From Rhodocollybia butyracea (Eukaryota > Basidiomycota > Agaricomycetes > Agaricales > Omphalotaceae), in assembly GCA_015501585.1 (NCBI GenBank), contig JADNRY010000051.1, positions 1-64,000 of the forward strand: DNA of 64,000 bases, given 5' to 3'. The position numbers were made by a program, and so were the translations under genes. Position 1 is the first letter of the stretch. Every line of letters starts with the position of its first letter. Under the pieces are notes generated by a model. It did not search any database, was not told the origin of the DNA, and saw only the letters and a program-made list of their open reading frames with translations. Positions 1 through 11,269 of the stretch are shown in pieces.

Positions 1-97
1 TCCACGATGACAACCAGTCATGAGGTTGTCTCTCAAAATGAACAGCTCTACAAAAAAAATTAGCAGTACACAACAAAGTTGCAGGCGAGTAACTTAC

Positions 98-610
98 CTT
101 GCGTAGTTTCTGGCAAATACACCAGAAGGAGGAGCAAGATCTGCGTCGTGAAATGTTAAAGGTACTCCACCATCGACATCAATAGTATATGTCTGCAGCT
201 TCCCACCATTTGCAATCGCTGTATCCATCCTATAAAGGTTGTTGTCTTTAACAAGTTTTTCTAAATCAGCAACAACTTCACGTGGGCCAAGCGATTTCAC
301 AAGGTTCCAGAAGAGTGCGAATACCGAAGCAGATTTGTACTGAAGTTCACTCTTCTGAGAAGGGGTTAACTTGTGCTTGGATTCCAAATTGCGAGCCAAA
401 TCAAGATGCGTGCGAGACCACAGGCCAGCAGACCAACCACAGATGACAATAGACCCTGCATCTTCCTTCTAGTGGATAGTTAGCGCATAATTGGTTCCAG
501 TACAAAGGTTCACTCACGCGCACATTCTTTTCAAGTGCAACATTTAGCTGCACAATCTTGTTAACCCAATGCAAGACCTTCTCGCATTTGCAGAAATCGC
601 TGATCACCAT
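98..610 (-). pseudogene. Unidentified protein-coding gene, partial, interrupted by a copia insertion
   Basis: Two exons on the minus strand can be joined in one frame. The upstream exon (about 610-518) encodes a stretch including SDFCKCEKVLHWVNKIVQ and ends at a GTGAGT donor. A 49-bp intron (517-469) has a CTAAC branch-like motif and a TAG acceptor. The downstream exon (468-98) encodes about 120 residues, including SIVICGWSAGLWSRTHLDLA and YTIDVDGGVPLTFHDADLAP, and ends at a GTAAGT donor, so the gene continues left past position 97. I do not recognise the family. The upstream end runs into copia sequence near 610, so the gene has lost its 5' part there. The splice signals and preserved frame argue for a once-functional gene. 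Confidence 0.5.
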
Positions 611-612
611 TG

Positions 613-3600
613 CCACAAGTTTACCAAAGAAGAAACCCAAGAAAGGTCCGCTCTGTTCCTACTGTCACAAAGGTCCTCACCTTGTCGAAGACTGTAACCA
701 CAAGAAGCGAGATGAGGAAGCATCCCGCCGCACTGCGTCCGCTCTTAGAAGCAGTGGGAGATCTAGTAGGAAGCCTACTGCCGCTGCCACCCAACACTCT
801 GATAGCGATAGCTCATCGGATGAGGAGGTCAGTGCAAAAGTCGCTTCCACCTACTCAGAATTTCCCTCTGTCCGTCATTCAAGTTCTGATTCTGTCCATG
901 TCTTTATCTCCACTGATGTTGCCACCTTCCTTGCCAAGACAAGCAACAATGAGAGTTACATTGACTCTGGGTGCTCTCGCCACCTAAGTCCACGTCGTGA
1001 CTGGTTCGAAGACAGTTCGTACACCAAACTCGACAAACCCGTCCCCATTCATCTTGGAGATGCGTCTACCATTTACACTGTTGGTAAGGGTACTCTTCAG
1101 TACCTCATGGATACGCCGGATGGAATCATCACTGGTTTTCTACCCAATACACTACATGTCCCGGATCTCGCCGCCACTCTGATTTCTGTCTCTCAGCTCA
1201 CTGACAAGCGCAAACACACCATTCTCTTTGATGGAGAGGAGTGCTTTGTCAAAGCTCGAAGCTCTGGCCGGTGCGTTGCGTCTGGTCGCAAGACCAAAGG
1301 AGGTCTTTACCTTCTTCATGCCCAACCGCTGAAATCCCAAGAGTACGCAAATCTTGCTACCACATCTCGCTATATCGACATTAATCATGCTCACCGCTGC
1401 CTAGGTCATCTCGGTCAAGACAACATAAAACGTCTGATCGCAAAAGGCATGGTAACGGGCATTGATGAAGTGGGAGGTCAAATAGAGTTCTGCGAGTCGT
1501 GTACAGCCGGTAAACAGCATGTATTTCCGTTCCCATCATCCAATAAAAAGGCCCGTCGGAAACTAGATTTAGTTCACTCCGATGTTTGCGGTCCATTACC
1601 CAACTCTATCAATGGTGGCTATAGGTATTTCATCACCTTCATAGATGATAACACCCACCACTGCTGGGTTTATTTCCTCCATCACAAATCGGAGGCGTAC
1701 CAATGCTTCCGCGAGTGGAAGGCTATGGTAGAGCTCGAGACTGGGCTTAAGCTCAAGGTTTTTTGTACAGATAACGGTGGAGAATATACCTCTGATCAGT
1801 TTGAGGATTATCTCCGTAACCTTGGTATTATCCATGAGACCACAGTCCCTCACACCCCACAGCAGAATGGCATTGCTGAACGCTTCAACCGCACTATCGT
1901 TGAGCATGCCAGATGCATGATGCATGATGCTAAATTTACTGCTGGGTTTTGGGTCTTTGCCGTCATTATTGCTGTCTATCTCATTAACCGCTCACCTACC
2001 TCATGGCTTCCTAATTCTACTCCACACAAAGCTTGGTCTGGCGTAAAGCCTTCACTCAAGGAACTCAAACCTTTTGGCTGTCCCGCCTATGCTCACATCC
2101 CCAAATCAAAGTGTACAAAGCTTGACTTTAAAACTCGTAAGTGCATCTTTCTTGGTTACAAAGAGCACACCAAGGGTTACCTTCTGTGGGATCCAAAGAA
2201 GCGAAAAACTTTTGTTTCACGAGACGTCATTTTTGATGAACATCCTCACCCTCCTGGCCCGCCTTTACCCATTCCGGATCTTTCACAGATCCTTTACAAT
2301 GGTGAGGTGCCTGGAGATGGCCTACCTGGCTTTTCTCGAGTGGGAGATGCATGGGAAGATAACTCTCCCCCTGTGACTCCAGCAGTTCCGCATCCTCCTG
2401 CTCCATCTTCTGAGGTTGATTCTGAGGATAATGTCGGTGACTCTCGCCCATACTCCCCTGATCTTCCTCCTCCCAATGACCCTCCACTGGCTCCACCTGC
2501 TTGCCGTCGTCGTACAGAACTTGAACTTCTTGGGCCTGTTCCAGAAGTAGATGGTCCACGTGCTCGTCGCCTACCTGCCCGCTTCTGTGAAGAACCTGAC
2601 ATTGCACCAGATCCTCCAGAACCTGCACCAGGCAATAGACCAGATGTTGCAGAAGGTGTCGCCATGGCCTTCGTGGCCACTGTCCATGCTCAAGGAGCCT
2701 CAGAGCCCCACACTCTGCGGTCCTGACTCCGCCTCTTGGCTGAAAGCTGTAGACAAAGAGCTCAAGTCTCTCATTGATATGGGAACTTTCGAGTTTATTG
2801 ACAATTTGCCTAAAGGTCGCCGTGCTATTAGCTCCAAGCTTGTCTTTAAGATTAAGCGCCTCCCTGACGGGACCATTGAGCGGCCCGGGTACAAGGCACG
2901 CTTAGTTGCTCGAGGCTTCTCCCAGATGCCTGGTTTAGACTTTGATGAGGTATTTTCCCCTGTGGTCAAACTTACCTCCATTCGTGTCCTTTGCGCCCTT
3001 GCTGTGCGTCTAGGCCTTCACTTCCACCACGTCGATGTTGATACCACATTTCTCAATGGTGAGTTGGAAGAGGAGCTCTATATGCGCCTCCCGAACGGCA
3101 TTAGTGAACATTCTGGTAAAATTGTTCATCTCCGCCGCTCTATCTATGGCCTCAAGCAGGCCTCCCATGTCTGGAACAAACTTCTTGATGCAGAGCTCGA
3201 GAAACTTGGCTTCCGTCGTATCCATGCTGACTACTGCATTTATGTCCTCCAACATGGCAAGTCCATCTGCTTTATTGCTGTTTACGTTGATGATATTGGG
3301 ATTTTATGCGATGATCTCAAATTCATGCAGGAGATCAAGCAGCGGATTGGCCAACGCTTTAAGATCAAGGATCTTGGTGTTATCTCACAGTTACTTGGCA
3401 TTGCCATTGACTATGACCAAGAAAAGCGTGTCCTTTGGCTCTCTCAGACCAGATACATTGAGGAATCACTCAAACGTTTCCACTGTGATGATGGCATCAC
3501 ACGTCGCACCCCCTTATCATCTGGAGTTAAGCTTTCTAAAGCTGATTCCCCATCCACAGACGCCAAGAAAGAGGCTATGGCTGACAGACTCATGCTATAC

Positions 3601-4293
3601 CAGGCTCTCATTGGTACTCTCATGTATGCCATGCTTGCTTCACGCCCAGATATTGCCCTTGCTGTAGGTATTTTGAGCCGCTACTGCTCAAATCCAGGTG
3701 AGATTCATTTAAATGAAGCTCTGCATTGTCTTCGCTACTTGGGTGGTACCAAAGACTGGGTTATTGAGTATGATGGCACAATCATAGATGAACTCATCTC
3801 CCTTATCCTTGGATATTCTGATTCGGATTGGGCTGGTGATGTGGATACTCGACGATCCACTAGTGGATATGTTTTCCTCATGTGCGGAGCTGCTATTAGT
3901 TGGAGCAGCAAACTTCAAACCTCCCCAGCACTCTCTTCTACTGAAGCTGAGTACATGGCTCTTACTCGTACAGCACAGGAAGCTATTTGGCTTCGTCAAC
4001 TCCTTGAACAGCTAGGTTTTCAGCAAACCAAGCCTACTCGCTTGTTGGGTGATAATATGTCATCTATTGCTCTTTCCAAGAACCCTGCTGATCATCCCCG
4101 TACAAAGCACATTCAACTTTGTCACCACTTTATTTGTTTTGCAATCTCTGATGGCCAGATTGATCTGGACTATGTTCCAACTGCCCAACAAGCTGCTGAT
4201 GGATTTACAAAGGGATTATCTGGTGAGAAGCACTTGGCATTTGTGCGCATGCTAGGTATGAAGCCATGCCCGAGTGGGAGTGTTAAAAGTTGA
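613..4293 (+). pseudogene. copia Gag-Pol polyprotein remnant (protease, integrase, RT, RNase H)
   Basis: The first open frame (to 2726) holds a CX2CX4HX4C zinc knuckle (CSYCHKGPHLVEDC), a protease active site YIDSGCSRH, a pre-integrase zinc finger (HRCLGHLG and CESCTAG), and integrase core motifs including DVCGPL, TDNGGEY and TPQQNGIAERFNR. The second frame (from about 2716) holds reverse transcriptase motifs (WLKAVDKEL, KARLVARG, YVDDIGILCDD) and an RNase H tail with SSTEAEYMAL. The two frames are offset by one base near 2715-2720, just before the RT domain, where copia families normally read through without a break. I therefore call this an inactivating indel rather than a programmed shift, which in Ty1 lies between Gag and Pol. 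The apparent start at 558 is a TTG in flanking sequence and is not a real start. Confidence 0.88.
4271..4290 (+). other. Putative polypurine tract and 3' LTR start of the copia element
   Basis: The stop codon of RNase H is followed within the normal distance by tgttaaaag, preceded by cgagtgggag. Copia LTRs begin with TG, and plus-strand priming uses a purine run directly before it. No matching 5' LTR is present, so the boundary cannot be confirmed. Confidence 0.45.
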
Positions 4294-4465
4294 TGATATC
4301 TTATCTACTTATGTTATCTATACGTTCGTGGACTTTTACCTCATGGGCACATGACATTTGCGCTCCAGCTCGCAAATGTCACCTGACCACTAATTCAGAT
4401 GTACGTTACCTTACATACATTACGTGTATCACATTCTTTTAGTTTTTACATAGATATTAGCACCT

Positions 4466-4624
4466 CAGCGTCATTCTACCACTGTCGCTGAGGTTAGTAC
4501 TTACATTCTTTGTTTCTTTACTTTATTTACTGACTGTGTACCTAGAACTCTCTTTTATTTCAATAGGTACATAATATAGCGTCGTTCTACCACTGTCGCT
4601 GAGAACTCTCTTTTATTTCAATAG
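4466..4624. repeat. Short direct repeats downstream of copia pol
   Basis: A 26-27 bp motif ending in ctaccactgtcgctgag occurs at 4466-4492 and 4578-4603. A 23-bp motif (gaactctcttttatttcaat core) occurs at 4544-4566 and 4602-4624, spaced 58 bp. They may belong to the decayed 3' LTR. Confidence 0.6.
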
Positions 4625-4754
4625 TTTCAATAGAAGGTCCCAAGGTGGTTGTCAAGATAATGAATAGCATAGAGCAGTATGGAGTGAAGTATGGGGAAGA
4701 TTGAATATAAGGAAACAGAGTAATAGCGATATTGAGCAAAACAGTAGTAAATAA

Positions 4755-5407
4755 TAGATATCAATGAAAAGTATTGATGAAAGGAAACGAGGTATAGTGA
4801 AGGTGAATAGAGCGGTATGGTACACTAGTATATATGCACGACTTACAGCACATTCAGAGCACCATTATCATAAGATGTTCATTTAGAATAAAACGTAGAG
4901 TACTTACAGCTTTCAACTCAGAACGCAAGAAAGTACATACCAGAAAAATACAGCATACAAAACGGAATACAAAATGTCAGGGAAATGACTATACGCTATG
5001 CTACATATGTGACCAGACAAGGCTGCCATTGAGGTACAAAATTTTTGCTCCCGCAGACCAACTCTTATTTCCCAGAACCCGCTAGATGTCCCTCGCATAC
5101 GACTCATCGTGTTGATAGTTATCTGCCGTTGCGTCCAGCATGCAGAGCAACGGGTGATCTTGGAACTAATAGTAGGCTGTATCAGCCTGATAACTAACAT
5201 CAGTAAGTAAACATTACCGAGAAGGAGAATACTTACAGAGAATCGCCAACAAATCAAATTCTTGTGAAAATGAATCTGGGGTTCGGTTGACCTCTGCTGC
5301 TAATTTCATCTATACAAGTATTAGATATCAATGAAAAGTATTGACAAAAGGAAACGAGGTATAGTGAAGGTGAATGGAGCGGTATGGACCATGGTACACT
5401 AGTATAT
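4755..5407. repeat. Direct repeat pair of about 80-86 bp
   Basis: The copies at 4755-4834 and 5322-5407 both run from tagatatcaatgaaaagta to cactagtatata, with a few substitutions and a 5-bp insertion in the second. They are 0.57 kb apart and flank a small spliced reading frame on the minus strand. The cause may be local duplication or a pair of short LTR-like ends; no target duplication was found. Confidence 0.65.
5082..5309 (-). CDS. Possible small two-exon gene, 49 residues
   Basis: Exon 1 (5309-5237) starts with ATG and encodes 24 residues plus one base. It ends at GTAAGT. Exon 2 (5158-5082) continues in frame to a TAG stop and ends in DESYARDI. The acceptor used is an AAG at 5160-5159, weaker than the CAG further upstream, which would give a stop. 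The reading frame is consistent across the junction, but the product is short and unrecognised. It sits between two direct repeats, so it could also be chance or a fragment of a larger gene. Confidence 0.25.
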
Positions 5408-5409
5408 AG

Positions 5410-6210
5410 TGAAATAGTGAAATGTGAGGTATAAATGAATGAGAGAAGTGTAGAGCTAGCTGGGCAGCACTACCACACCTTACTCCCTTCATCCTTCTGC
5501 TCTCCTCTCGTCACCCTGTTGGTGATGCATGCGCGAAGAGATAAGTTGATAAACTTAGATTCTCCGATTTGTTAAGCCTGTACAGACAATAAAGCAACAC
5601 AAAATTCTACGGGATAATGGCTTAGTGAGTGGCTCAGATATCCACCCAATGTCCCACTGTGAACCCGAGCATCCTCCGCTTCCATTGAGAACCTGTTGAG
5701 CAGACAATTGTCACCCACTCATTGCCCAATTTCTTTTGCGGCCGGGAGAGCTGATTGATTTCAAGTGTGAAAGGGCAACATCAGCATTTCTCCACAATCG
5801 TGATCAGGTATGATTGGCGTGTATACATGCGGATCACGCCTGATTACACAATTATCGGGAGGTATATTCGGGTATGTATAGACCCCGAGTGCATAATGGA
5901 AATGCCTCATTATAGCTCATTATGCATATTTACACACCCGATTTTGTCTGATTATACCGCTCTTTATACTGATTATGCCTTGTCATTATACAGCATTATA
6001 CCTCATTATACTCACTCATACCAATATTATAGGTCCAGTTTTCACTTATTATTGCTCATTATACATTAAAACAGTGAAAGAAGGATGAAAAATAATCATT
6101 ATTGCTTTGGTACACTACCGCTCAATGCTCTACTACTGTACATAGGTTATGAGATACATGCAAGTAAAAAAAACTCCACGACAGCCACATATACCCTTGC
6201 CGCCGATATT
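5410..6210. other. Intergenic AT-rich DNA with attata/tgattat-rich repeat tract
   Basis: No gene is supported here. From about 5770 to 6065 the sequence is dense in tgattata, cattata and similar motifs on both strands, with a gtatgtata segment resembling the dispersed repeats near 7.0 kb and 33.2 kb. It probably belongs to the same decayed repeat family. Confidence 0.4.
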
Positions 6211-6214
6211 CAGC

Positions 6215-6775
6215 CTATCCTCGTTCCCAATATCTCTTGAACACATTGAAGACTTGAAAATCGGAATCAAGAGCTTGTTTAAACAAGAAAAAAAAAACGT
6301 ACCGAGACTTTGAACAGATCGCCTTCGGAACCTCCAAAACCCGAAACAACCAAATGAAGAGATAACTCCTGAGCACTTCGAAGACCTGAAAAAGTTTAAA
6401 CAAAGTTAGAGACTTGTTCAAAGCGGAGAAAAATAAGACGTACTGAAGCCCTTGATCTCTCAAACAGCCACAGAGACTAAGAAAGAGAGACACGATCACA
6501 GAGAATGATATCCTGGATTACAAGAAGTTGTTTACATTAGATAAAAAGATAGTCGGAGTATGGAAGACCACTCACCCAAGCAACGAGAACCTCAGTTGTT
6601 CATCATCTGTGATCTTGATGCTGTTAAAGTTTGCTTGAGTATCCTTCAGTTGTAATATCGATAAATAGTTGGCATGGGCGTTGGGTGGGCGACGAGTGAT
6701 GAGAGAACAGAAAAAAGAAAAGTGAGGAGAAAAACCGTGAGATTGACCTGTACAGTAGCGTTTGGTAGCTGTCAC
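6215..6775 (-). CDS. Possible four-exon gene of unknown function
   Basis: Four exons can be joined on the minus strand: 6775-6576, 6512-6444, 6385-6303 and 6252-6215. The donors are GTGAGT, GTACGT and GTACGT, the acceptors are CAG, CAG and AAG, and the introns are 63, 58 and 50 bp. The frame is kept across all three junctions and gives 129 residues. No domain is recognisable, and the segment around 6245-6450 contains two similar blocks that may be a decayed local duplication. The splice signals are the only evidence. Confidence 0.25.
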
Positions 6776-6954
6776 GAGATCATCAAGTGCCGGCCACTTG
6801 ACTTAGTTGTTTTCAAATGTTGTGTCCACTCTTCGAGTTCACTACTAGTAGTAAAAGTTCATCATTGACACTTGAAATTTTCACGGAATGCTTTGGCAAC
6901 AAGAAGTTAAAGCTTAAGGCCTTGTAATAAGCTAAATCCTAGTGCTGGTACAGC

Positions 6955-7130
6955 CCATCATAGCAATGTATAGCTGTGTATAACTGGGTATAATCAGGTA
7001 TAATGATTATACTACGAGTATGATTGATCAAATCTTGGCAAGGTATGATGGGGTATGTATAGGCGTTTTGATTACACCGAGTATGCAATTATACGGTTTA
7101 CATTTGTGTGAAATTGCTGATGAATTATAT
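6955..7130. repeat. Dispersed repeat, copy 1 (inverted relative to the 33.2-kb copy)
   Basis: The right part of this tract (gtatgcaattatacggttta followed by catttgtgtgaaattgctga) is the reverse complement, with few changes, of the segment at about 33150-33200. Both are followed by runs of tgattatac-like words. It is a decayed interspersed element of unknown class. Confidence 0.55.
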
Positions 7131-7440
7131 CAATATTTTTCATGGCCGGGATAGTATATATTACTCATAAAGGAAACATTTTGTGAAAGGGAACAATTTC
7201 GGGATGATTTCCCAGGCTGTATTTCTACCGTGAAAGGAAATTTATGCCGGCTGTGAAAGGTATTCAATTGCTGAGATAATCTGAAACAGGAAATCTGGCG
7301 TGAAAGTTATAATTTCCGGAAAGTTTTCACGGCTGGGATAGATGTATTTTTCTGACTGTGAAACTTACCGCAAAAGGTAAAATTTCCACAAACGTTTCCC
7401 AGTCATTTTCCAGAAATGGAAAAACACCCCGGACCGTGGT
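7131..7440. other. Non-coding tract with short direct repeats
   Basis: No gene is seen. A motif close to tttttcacggctgggatag occurs near 7136 and 7325, and gtgaaagg is repeated between them. The tract leads directly into the orphan histone H4 exon. Confidence 0.35.
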
Positions 7441-7448
7441 GTTATTAG

Positions 7449-7700
7449 TAAAACTGTTACTGCTCTTGACGTCGTGTATGCTTTGAAGCAATCTGGCCAT
7501 ACTCTGTATGGTTTCGGTGCGTAAAAAGGGGCCATAGGTGAATGATTCTTCTTTCCGTCGTTGCTGTGCTTTCTAACTACTTTCCTCCGCTCTGTCAGGC
7601 CACCAACCATGATTGTTCTTTATCCTTATTTAATTTGTACTATCATCTTTTGTACCATATCGACCTCCTATGATATGCTCCAGAATAAATGTTTTTTCTC
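7449..7700 (+). pseudogene. Orphan histone H4 last exon with 3' flank
   Basis: Positions 7449-7524 match exon 4 of the two complete histone H4 genes in this window, including the TTATTAG acceptor in front and the final YGFGA plus TAA stop. The sequence after the stop (to about 7700) aligns with the H4 3' region of the 23.4-kb copy, including tttgtactatcatcttttgt and an aataaa-containing word. Exons 1-3 are absent upstream. Two arginine codons have changed by G-to-A type transitions (CGA to CAA, CGT to CAT), giving KQSGH instead of KRSGR. It is a truncated copy and cannot make H4. Confidence 0.85.
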
Positions 7701-8248
7701 CTACCCGGTTAAGGAAACTCGACAATGGCGGTGAGTATGGAGCATGATGAGCTTTCTGTGACCGCGTTTCCCCTTTGCATCCACATATTGTGCTATCGAG
7801 TACGGGATGGTACGCGTAAAAGGACAGTGTAAACTCGCTGAATGAAAGGGAGTTTACTCTTAGCACCGATGCCGATGGGCTCGTAGAGCCTAGCCTCAGG
7901 AATGCGGGCCAGGACCATGACCGCGGGCCCCCCAGAAGCCACTAGCTACTTGCTGTACAAGTTCGTGTCTCCAGTTCCTGGTGGCTCTTGAACCCATTCA
8001 ACTCTGATTCTTTCCTGATCCCCCGGAAACTCAAGATGAACAGATGATAATGATTAACAACTTTGCGCAGCTCAGAAATCTATTTCCTAATTCCAAGGGC
8101 CTGATAGTCAACCTTGAAATTTGAATCATATCAGAGGATCATTTTGGCATCATTACATGCATAGCTGGTGTTAATTTACAGAGGCGATTAACTACTAGCC
8201 GCTCAGATTCTGGTTTTGATTCTGAGTCTCTTGGAACCCAAGTATACT
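7701..8248. other. Intergenic, no feature recognised
   Basis: I see no supported gene, repeat or RNA in this stretch. Confidence 0.4.
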
Positions 8249-9150
8249 TCAACCACCCAGTGTTATAGTTATCTGCATAAGTAGAATAATAACAATCAAT
8301 CCAGCATGTCTAGCATTCAGCGTTAATAGTACACTGTCTGCACCCGAAGGTACGGCAGGAACAGAGGAACTGGAAGGCGAAGACGGGGTTGAGCTAACAG
8401 CTATGGAGCTCCGAGTCCTAATGGCCAAATCAGTTCAACAATCGTACATATCGAGATGATTGTAGCAGAAAGACAGATCAACTCACTGCAAAGTTGGGCT
8501 TGTAAAATTGTTTATGTTTGTGCCTGATGGGCCAGAAAAGGGTCTGATGAAATCCAAGAGTAAATGCTACTGATTTGTCATAAGGTAGCTTTGAGATAAA
8601 TGCACATAGTAAAGTTCGAGGCGGGCGTCACTATGTCTGCGGTGCTAGCTAGTCCCAGTGGAGAAGAACTGGGCACTGTTACTATTGTGACTGCTGAACT
8701 AGACACTCCTGGTGCAGAAAGCCCTTTCCACAATGCCACGTTGTTGAGCTACTTGTGATGAAGGAACAAAGATGAAACTGTCACCTTTCAAGCTTGAAGT
8801 TGGTGCCGCATTTATGCTCTGATGAGATGTTGTTGTTGTTGGTATTTTCAGTTCTTGCGAGGAGCTATTTTTAGTAGTACTTTGAAACATATTTCAGCTC
8901 AGGGGCGGTGGTCAATTGACCAAGCGCTTCGTCTCACACGGTAGGTACTGGTATAGTAATACCCGGAAGCATCTGTACCATTATGGAGCCTGACAAGGCC
9001 GAGAGCGGAGTGGTGCCGGTATTGGGCTGCAGCGTAATCTGCAGACAGCTTGAGATTAATTTGCTCAGAAGTATATATATATTAAATACTTACATTAACC
9101 GGTAGAGTCTGATGAGGTGAGAATTCTGGCAAAATAGGACTCGACATCAT
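8249..9150 (-). CDS. Candidate Ser/Thr-rich, possibly GPI-anchored protein
   Basis: A start ATG at 9150 opens a 19-codon exon that ends at GTAAGT (9093). A second exon from 9038 begins ITLQPNTGTTPLSALSG. Near the 3' end a Ser/Pro-rich run (STPSSPSSSSVPAVPSGA) is followed by RHAG and a hydrophobic tail (LIVIILLMQITITLGG) before a stop at 8249. A hydrophobic C-terminus after a Ser-rich stretch fits a GPI-attachment signal. I could not fix the middle exons (about 8890-8440), and no clear N-terminal signal peptide is visible, so the model is tentative. Confidence 0.3.
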
Positions 9151-9371
9151 GAGCAGATGAGCAGAGGAGACGAATGGGCGGAGAAGACAATGACGGTCCA
9201 GAATATTTTTATAAGTATCAGGTTGTGGAAAAACCCGGACTGCATACTGTTCTCAGCTCAGCTCGGTATCATCATCATGATTTTGATCTAGTCATGCTCA
9301 TGTTCGCAGATCTGTGGTGAGCTATCCACTCAATTGACTGCATGATGAGTCTGAGATCAAGTACTTAACAT

Positions 9372-10873
9372 ATGAGAAGAAATCCCGAGGCCCAACAAGT
9401 TAGTCCTCCCTTGATGACTTCGGAAGAGTTGAACATTCTTTACGCAATTGGTAGTGCCCAATTTCTCAATGCTTCCCAGCTTATCTCCACAGCTTGTTTA
9501 TATGGTGAGCCGTCGAACACTCTCATCACGGAACCGGGAGGATTATGGATATTGCAGCACTAATGGGAGTTTCATTGGCATTGCTTTCTATCAATGAACA
9601 GCTGGATACAATGGCTGGATATAATTGTTGGTTCCGTGATGCCTCGCTGCTGAATGTCATGACTCATGTAAAACATGGTTGACAGGATCTTTTTTACTCG
9701 CAGCCTTGATAACTCTCTACCACATGTAAGTGCATCAGGGTATTGAGCCGTGCATACACAACCTCTTGAATTGAATGTCCGTTAATCTTGCTCATGAGAT
9801 GCAGAACTCCAAGTAATAAACCCCAAATATGGACAACTTTCGTATTCGTTGGCTTCATGGCTTTTACCTTGTACTTGACCAGTTCGATTGAGATCAATCT
9901 GGAGCTAATATTCCACTCGTGTATGGGCTCGACGGGTCACAGCCTCGTCTTACAAGCTGAACTTGCGGATAATTCCGTGCAAATATGGAATAAAATTCAC
10001 GGCTTACCACTCACTATACTGGTATGGATGTCTCTGGCCCAACCACTTAATCTAGACTCCTGTGTTTCCTGAATCCTTTTGAATCTGCTCTTTCAGCTTG
10101 TCCTCAGTGATACCATTGTAACCTGGCGGGCGTGCATCATGTGGAAGACTAAAAGTTGGGCAAGTGCAATGCTGATAGCTCTCATGACTGCAAACTTTGG
10201 TATGCACAATATATTTACTGTCTTTTTCATCAGTTAACCATTGGAATATATATTCCAGTAATACAAGTTCTAGATGGAGTTTGGGATGTCCTATATTTCG
10301 CCAACTCCTCATTGCTGCCAGTAGATATTCTCTCACTTGGAATCAGTCTTTTCACAAATGCCGTCACAACTTTTCTCATTGGACTTAAAGCTTGGTCCTG
10401 CTTTCCTGAATAGTATTAGTAATGTTGCTCATAATATTTGACGTGTTACAAATATAGGCAAATTCAAGGCATCTGGGGGAAGGTCCATCATCCACTAACA
10501 CAATCTCAACGAGTATTGCTACTCTGGATTGAGTCTGGAGTCATATTCTTTGCATTTCAGGCAAGTTTATTTTGATTCCAATACTCAGGTATTTATGTGT
10601 GATGACTCTGGTCTTTGGAATATAGTTGATCTTTACGGTGGTCCAATGTATGCAAGACACCACACAAGTGGATACCTGGCTTTTCAAGACAAGCTTTTAT
10701 CTCACAAATTTCATGATTGCATTTTTGGTATGCTGAACTTCGTGGGACTCATGAGGCTGACTGACCTCGTCCAGGCATTGTATCCCATTATAGTTTACAT
10801 TTTGGTAAAATTTCAATTATCTATAGTAGAAATGATTTTGGTAGAGATAAGTTTGGTACCTGAAAATGCTTAG
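9372..10873 (+). CDS. Fungal multi-pass integral membrane protein, intron-rich
   Basis: Several exons encode hydrophobic segments in the order seen in a large family of agaricomycete seven-pass membrane proteins. An N-terminal exon (start at 9372, or the internal ATG at 9414) ends ACLYG at a GTGAGC donor (9505). The next (9686-9725) encodes SFLLAALITLYH and ends at GTAAGT. The exon from 9799 encodes KPQIWTTFVFVGFMAFTLYL. Later segments encode LSDTIVTWRACIMW, a helix near 10300 (LPVDILSLGISLFTN), and VLLLWIESGVIFFAFQ. The last encodes LVQALYPIIVYILVKFQ before a stop at 10873. The function is unknown. Some internal exon borders are unclear, and the gene could be decaying. Confidence 0.5.
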
Positions 10874-11269
10874 ATCCTTACCACTTACTATTCAATGATC
10901 ATCGATGAGGATTCACATCGACCACCATATGTGGTAGGACATGACGGTCCAAAGTAAAGGAAGGAGAACTGGAAGGATAGAAAAACATGTCGTTTAGCAA
11001 GATTAGATGGCAAATCAAATCCGTAGCCGTCACGAGCCAACAGAATTACCTGTAAGATTGAATTTTTGCTGTAGACAATGGAAGCTTTAACGAAAAGGCC
11101 TTTGGTTTATTTGCCCAGTGAGTATCGACGTCTGGGGATCTACCCTCCTATTCATGCCCATCGATATGTCCAACACAAACGAAGCTACATGAGAGCTCGA
11201 GTTGAGCGTGCCAATGACCATTCACAAAATGGTTGTGAGCATACGTAGGCAGTAGTATATTGAGGCGAC
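10874..11269. other. Intergenic, no feature recognised
   Basis: No gene or repeat is supported in this stretch. Confidence 0.4.

Larger units (their letters stand above)
610..4293 (+). mobile_element. Ty1/copia LTR retrotransposon, 5'-truncated internal region
   Basis: This is the pol region of a copia-type retrotransposon, inserted opposite to the minus-strand gene on its left. Domains appear in the copia order: Gag zinc knuckle, aspartic protease, integrase, reverse transcriptase, RNase H. The Gag domain ahead of the knuckle and any 5' LTR are missing, so the element is truncated on the left. A short purine stretch before 4281 (cgagtgggag) followed by tgttaaaag fits a polypurine tract and the start of a 3' LTR, but I could not find the right end of that LTR. 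A net +1 frameshift near 2715 splits the polyprotein. Confidence 0.9.

Noticed and set aside
2227..2680. Minus-strand open frames opposite the copia integrase-RT linker
   Set aside because: They are antisense shadows of a Pro-rich coding stretch and show no domain or start context.
4834..5322. LTR pair of a short retrotransposon
   Set aside because: The direct repeats lack TG...CA ends, target duplications and an internal primer site.
9021..9023. Signal peptide on the candidate Ser-rich protein
   Set aside because: The first exon (MMSSPILPEFSPHQ) lacks a hydrophobic core, so secretion cannot be claimed.
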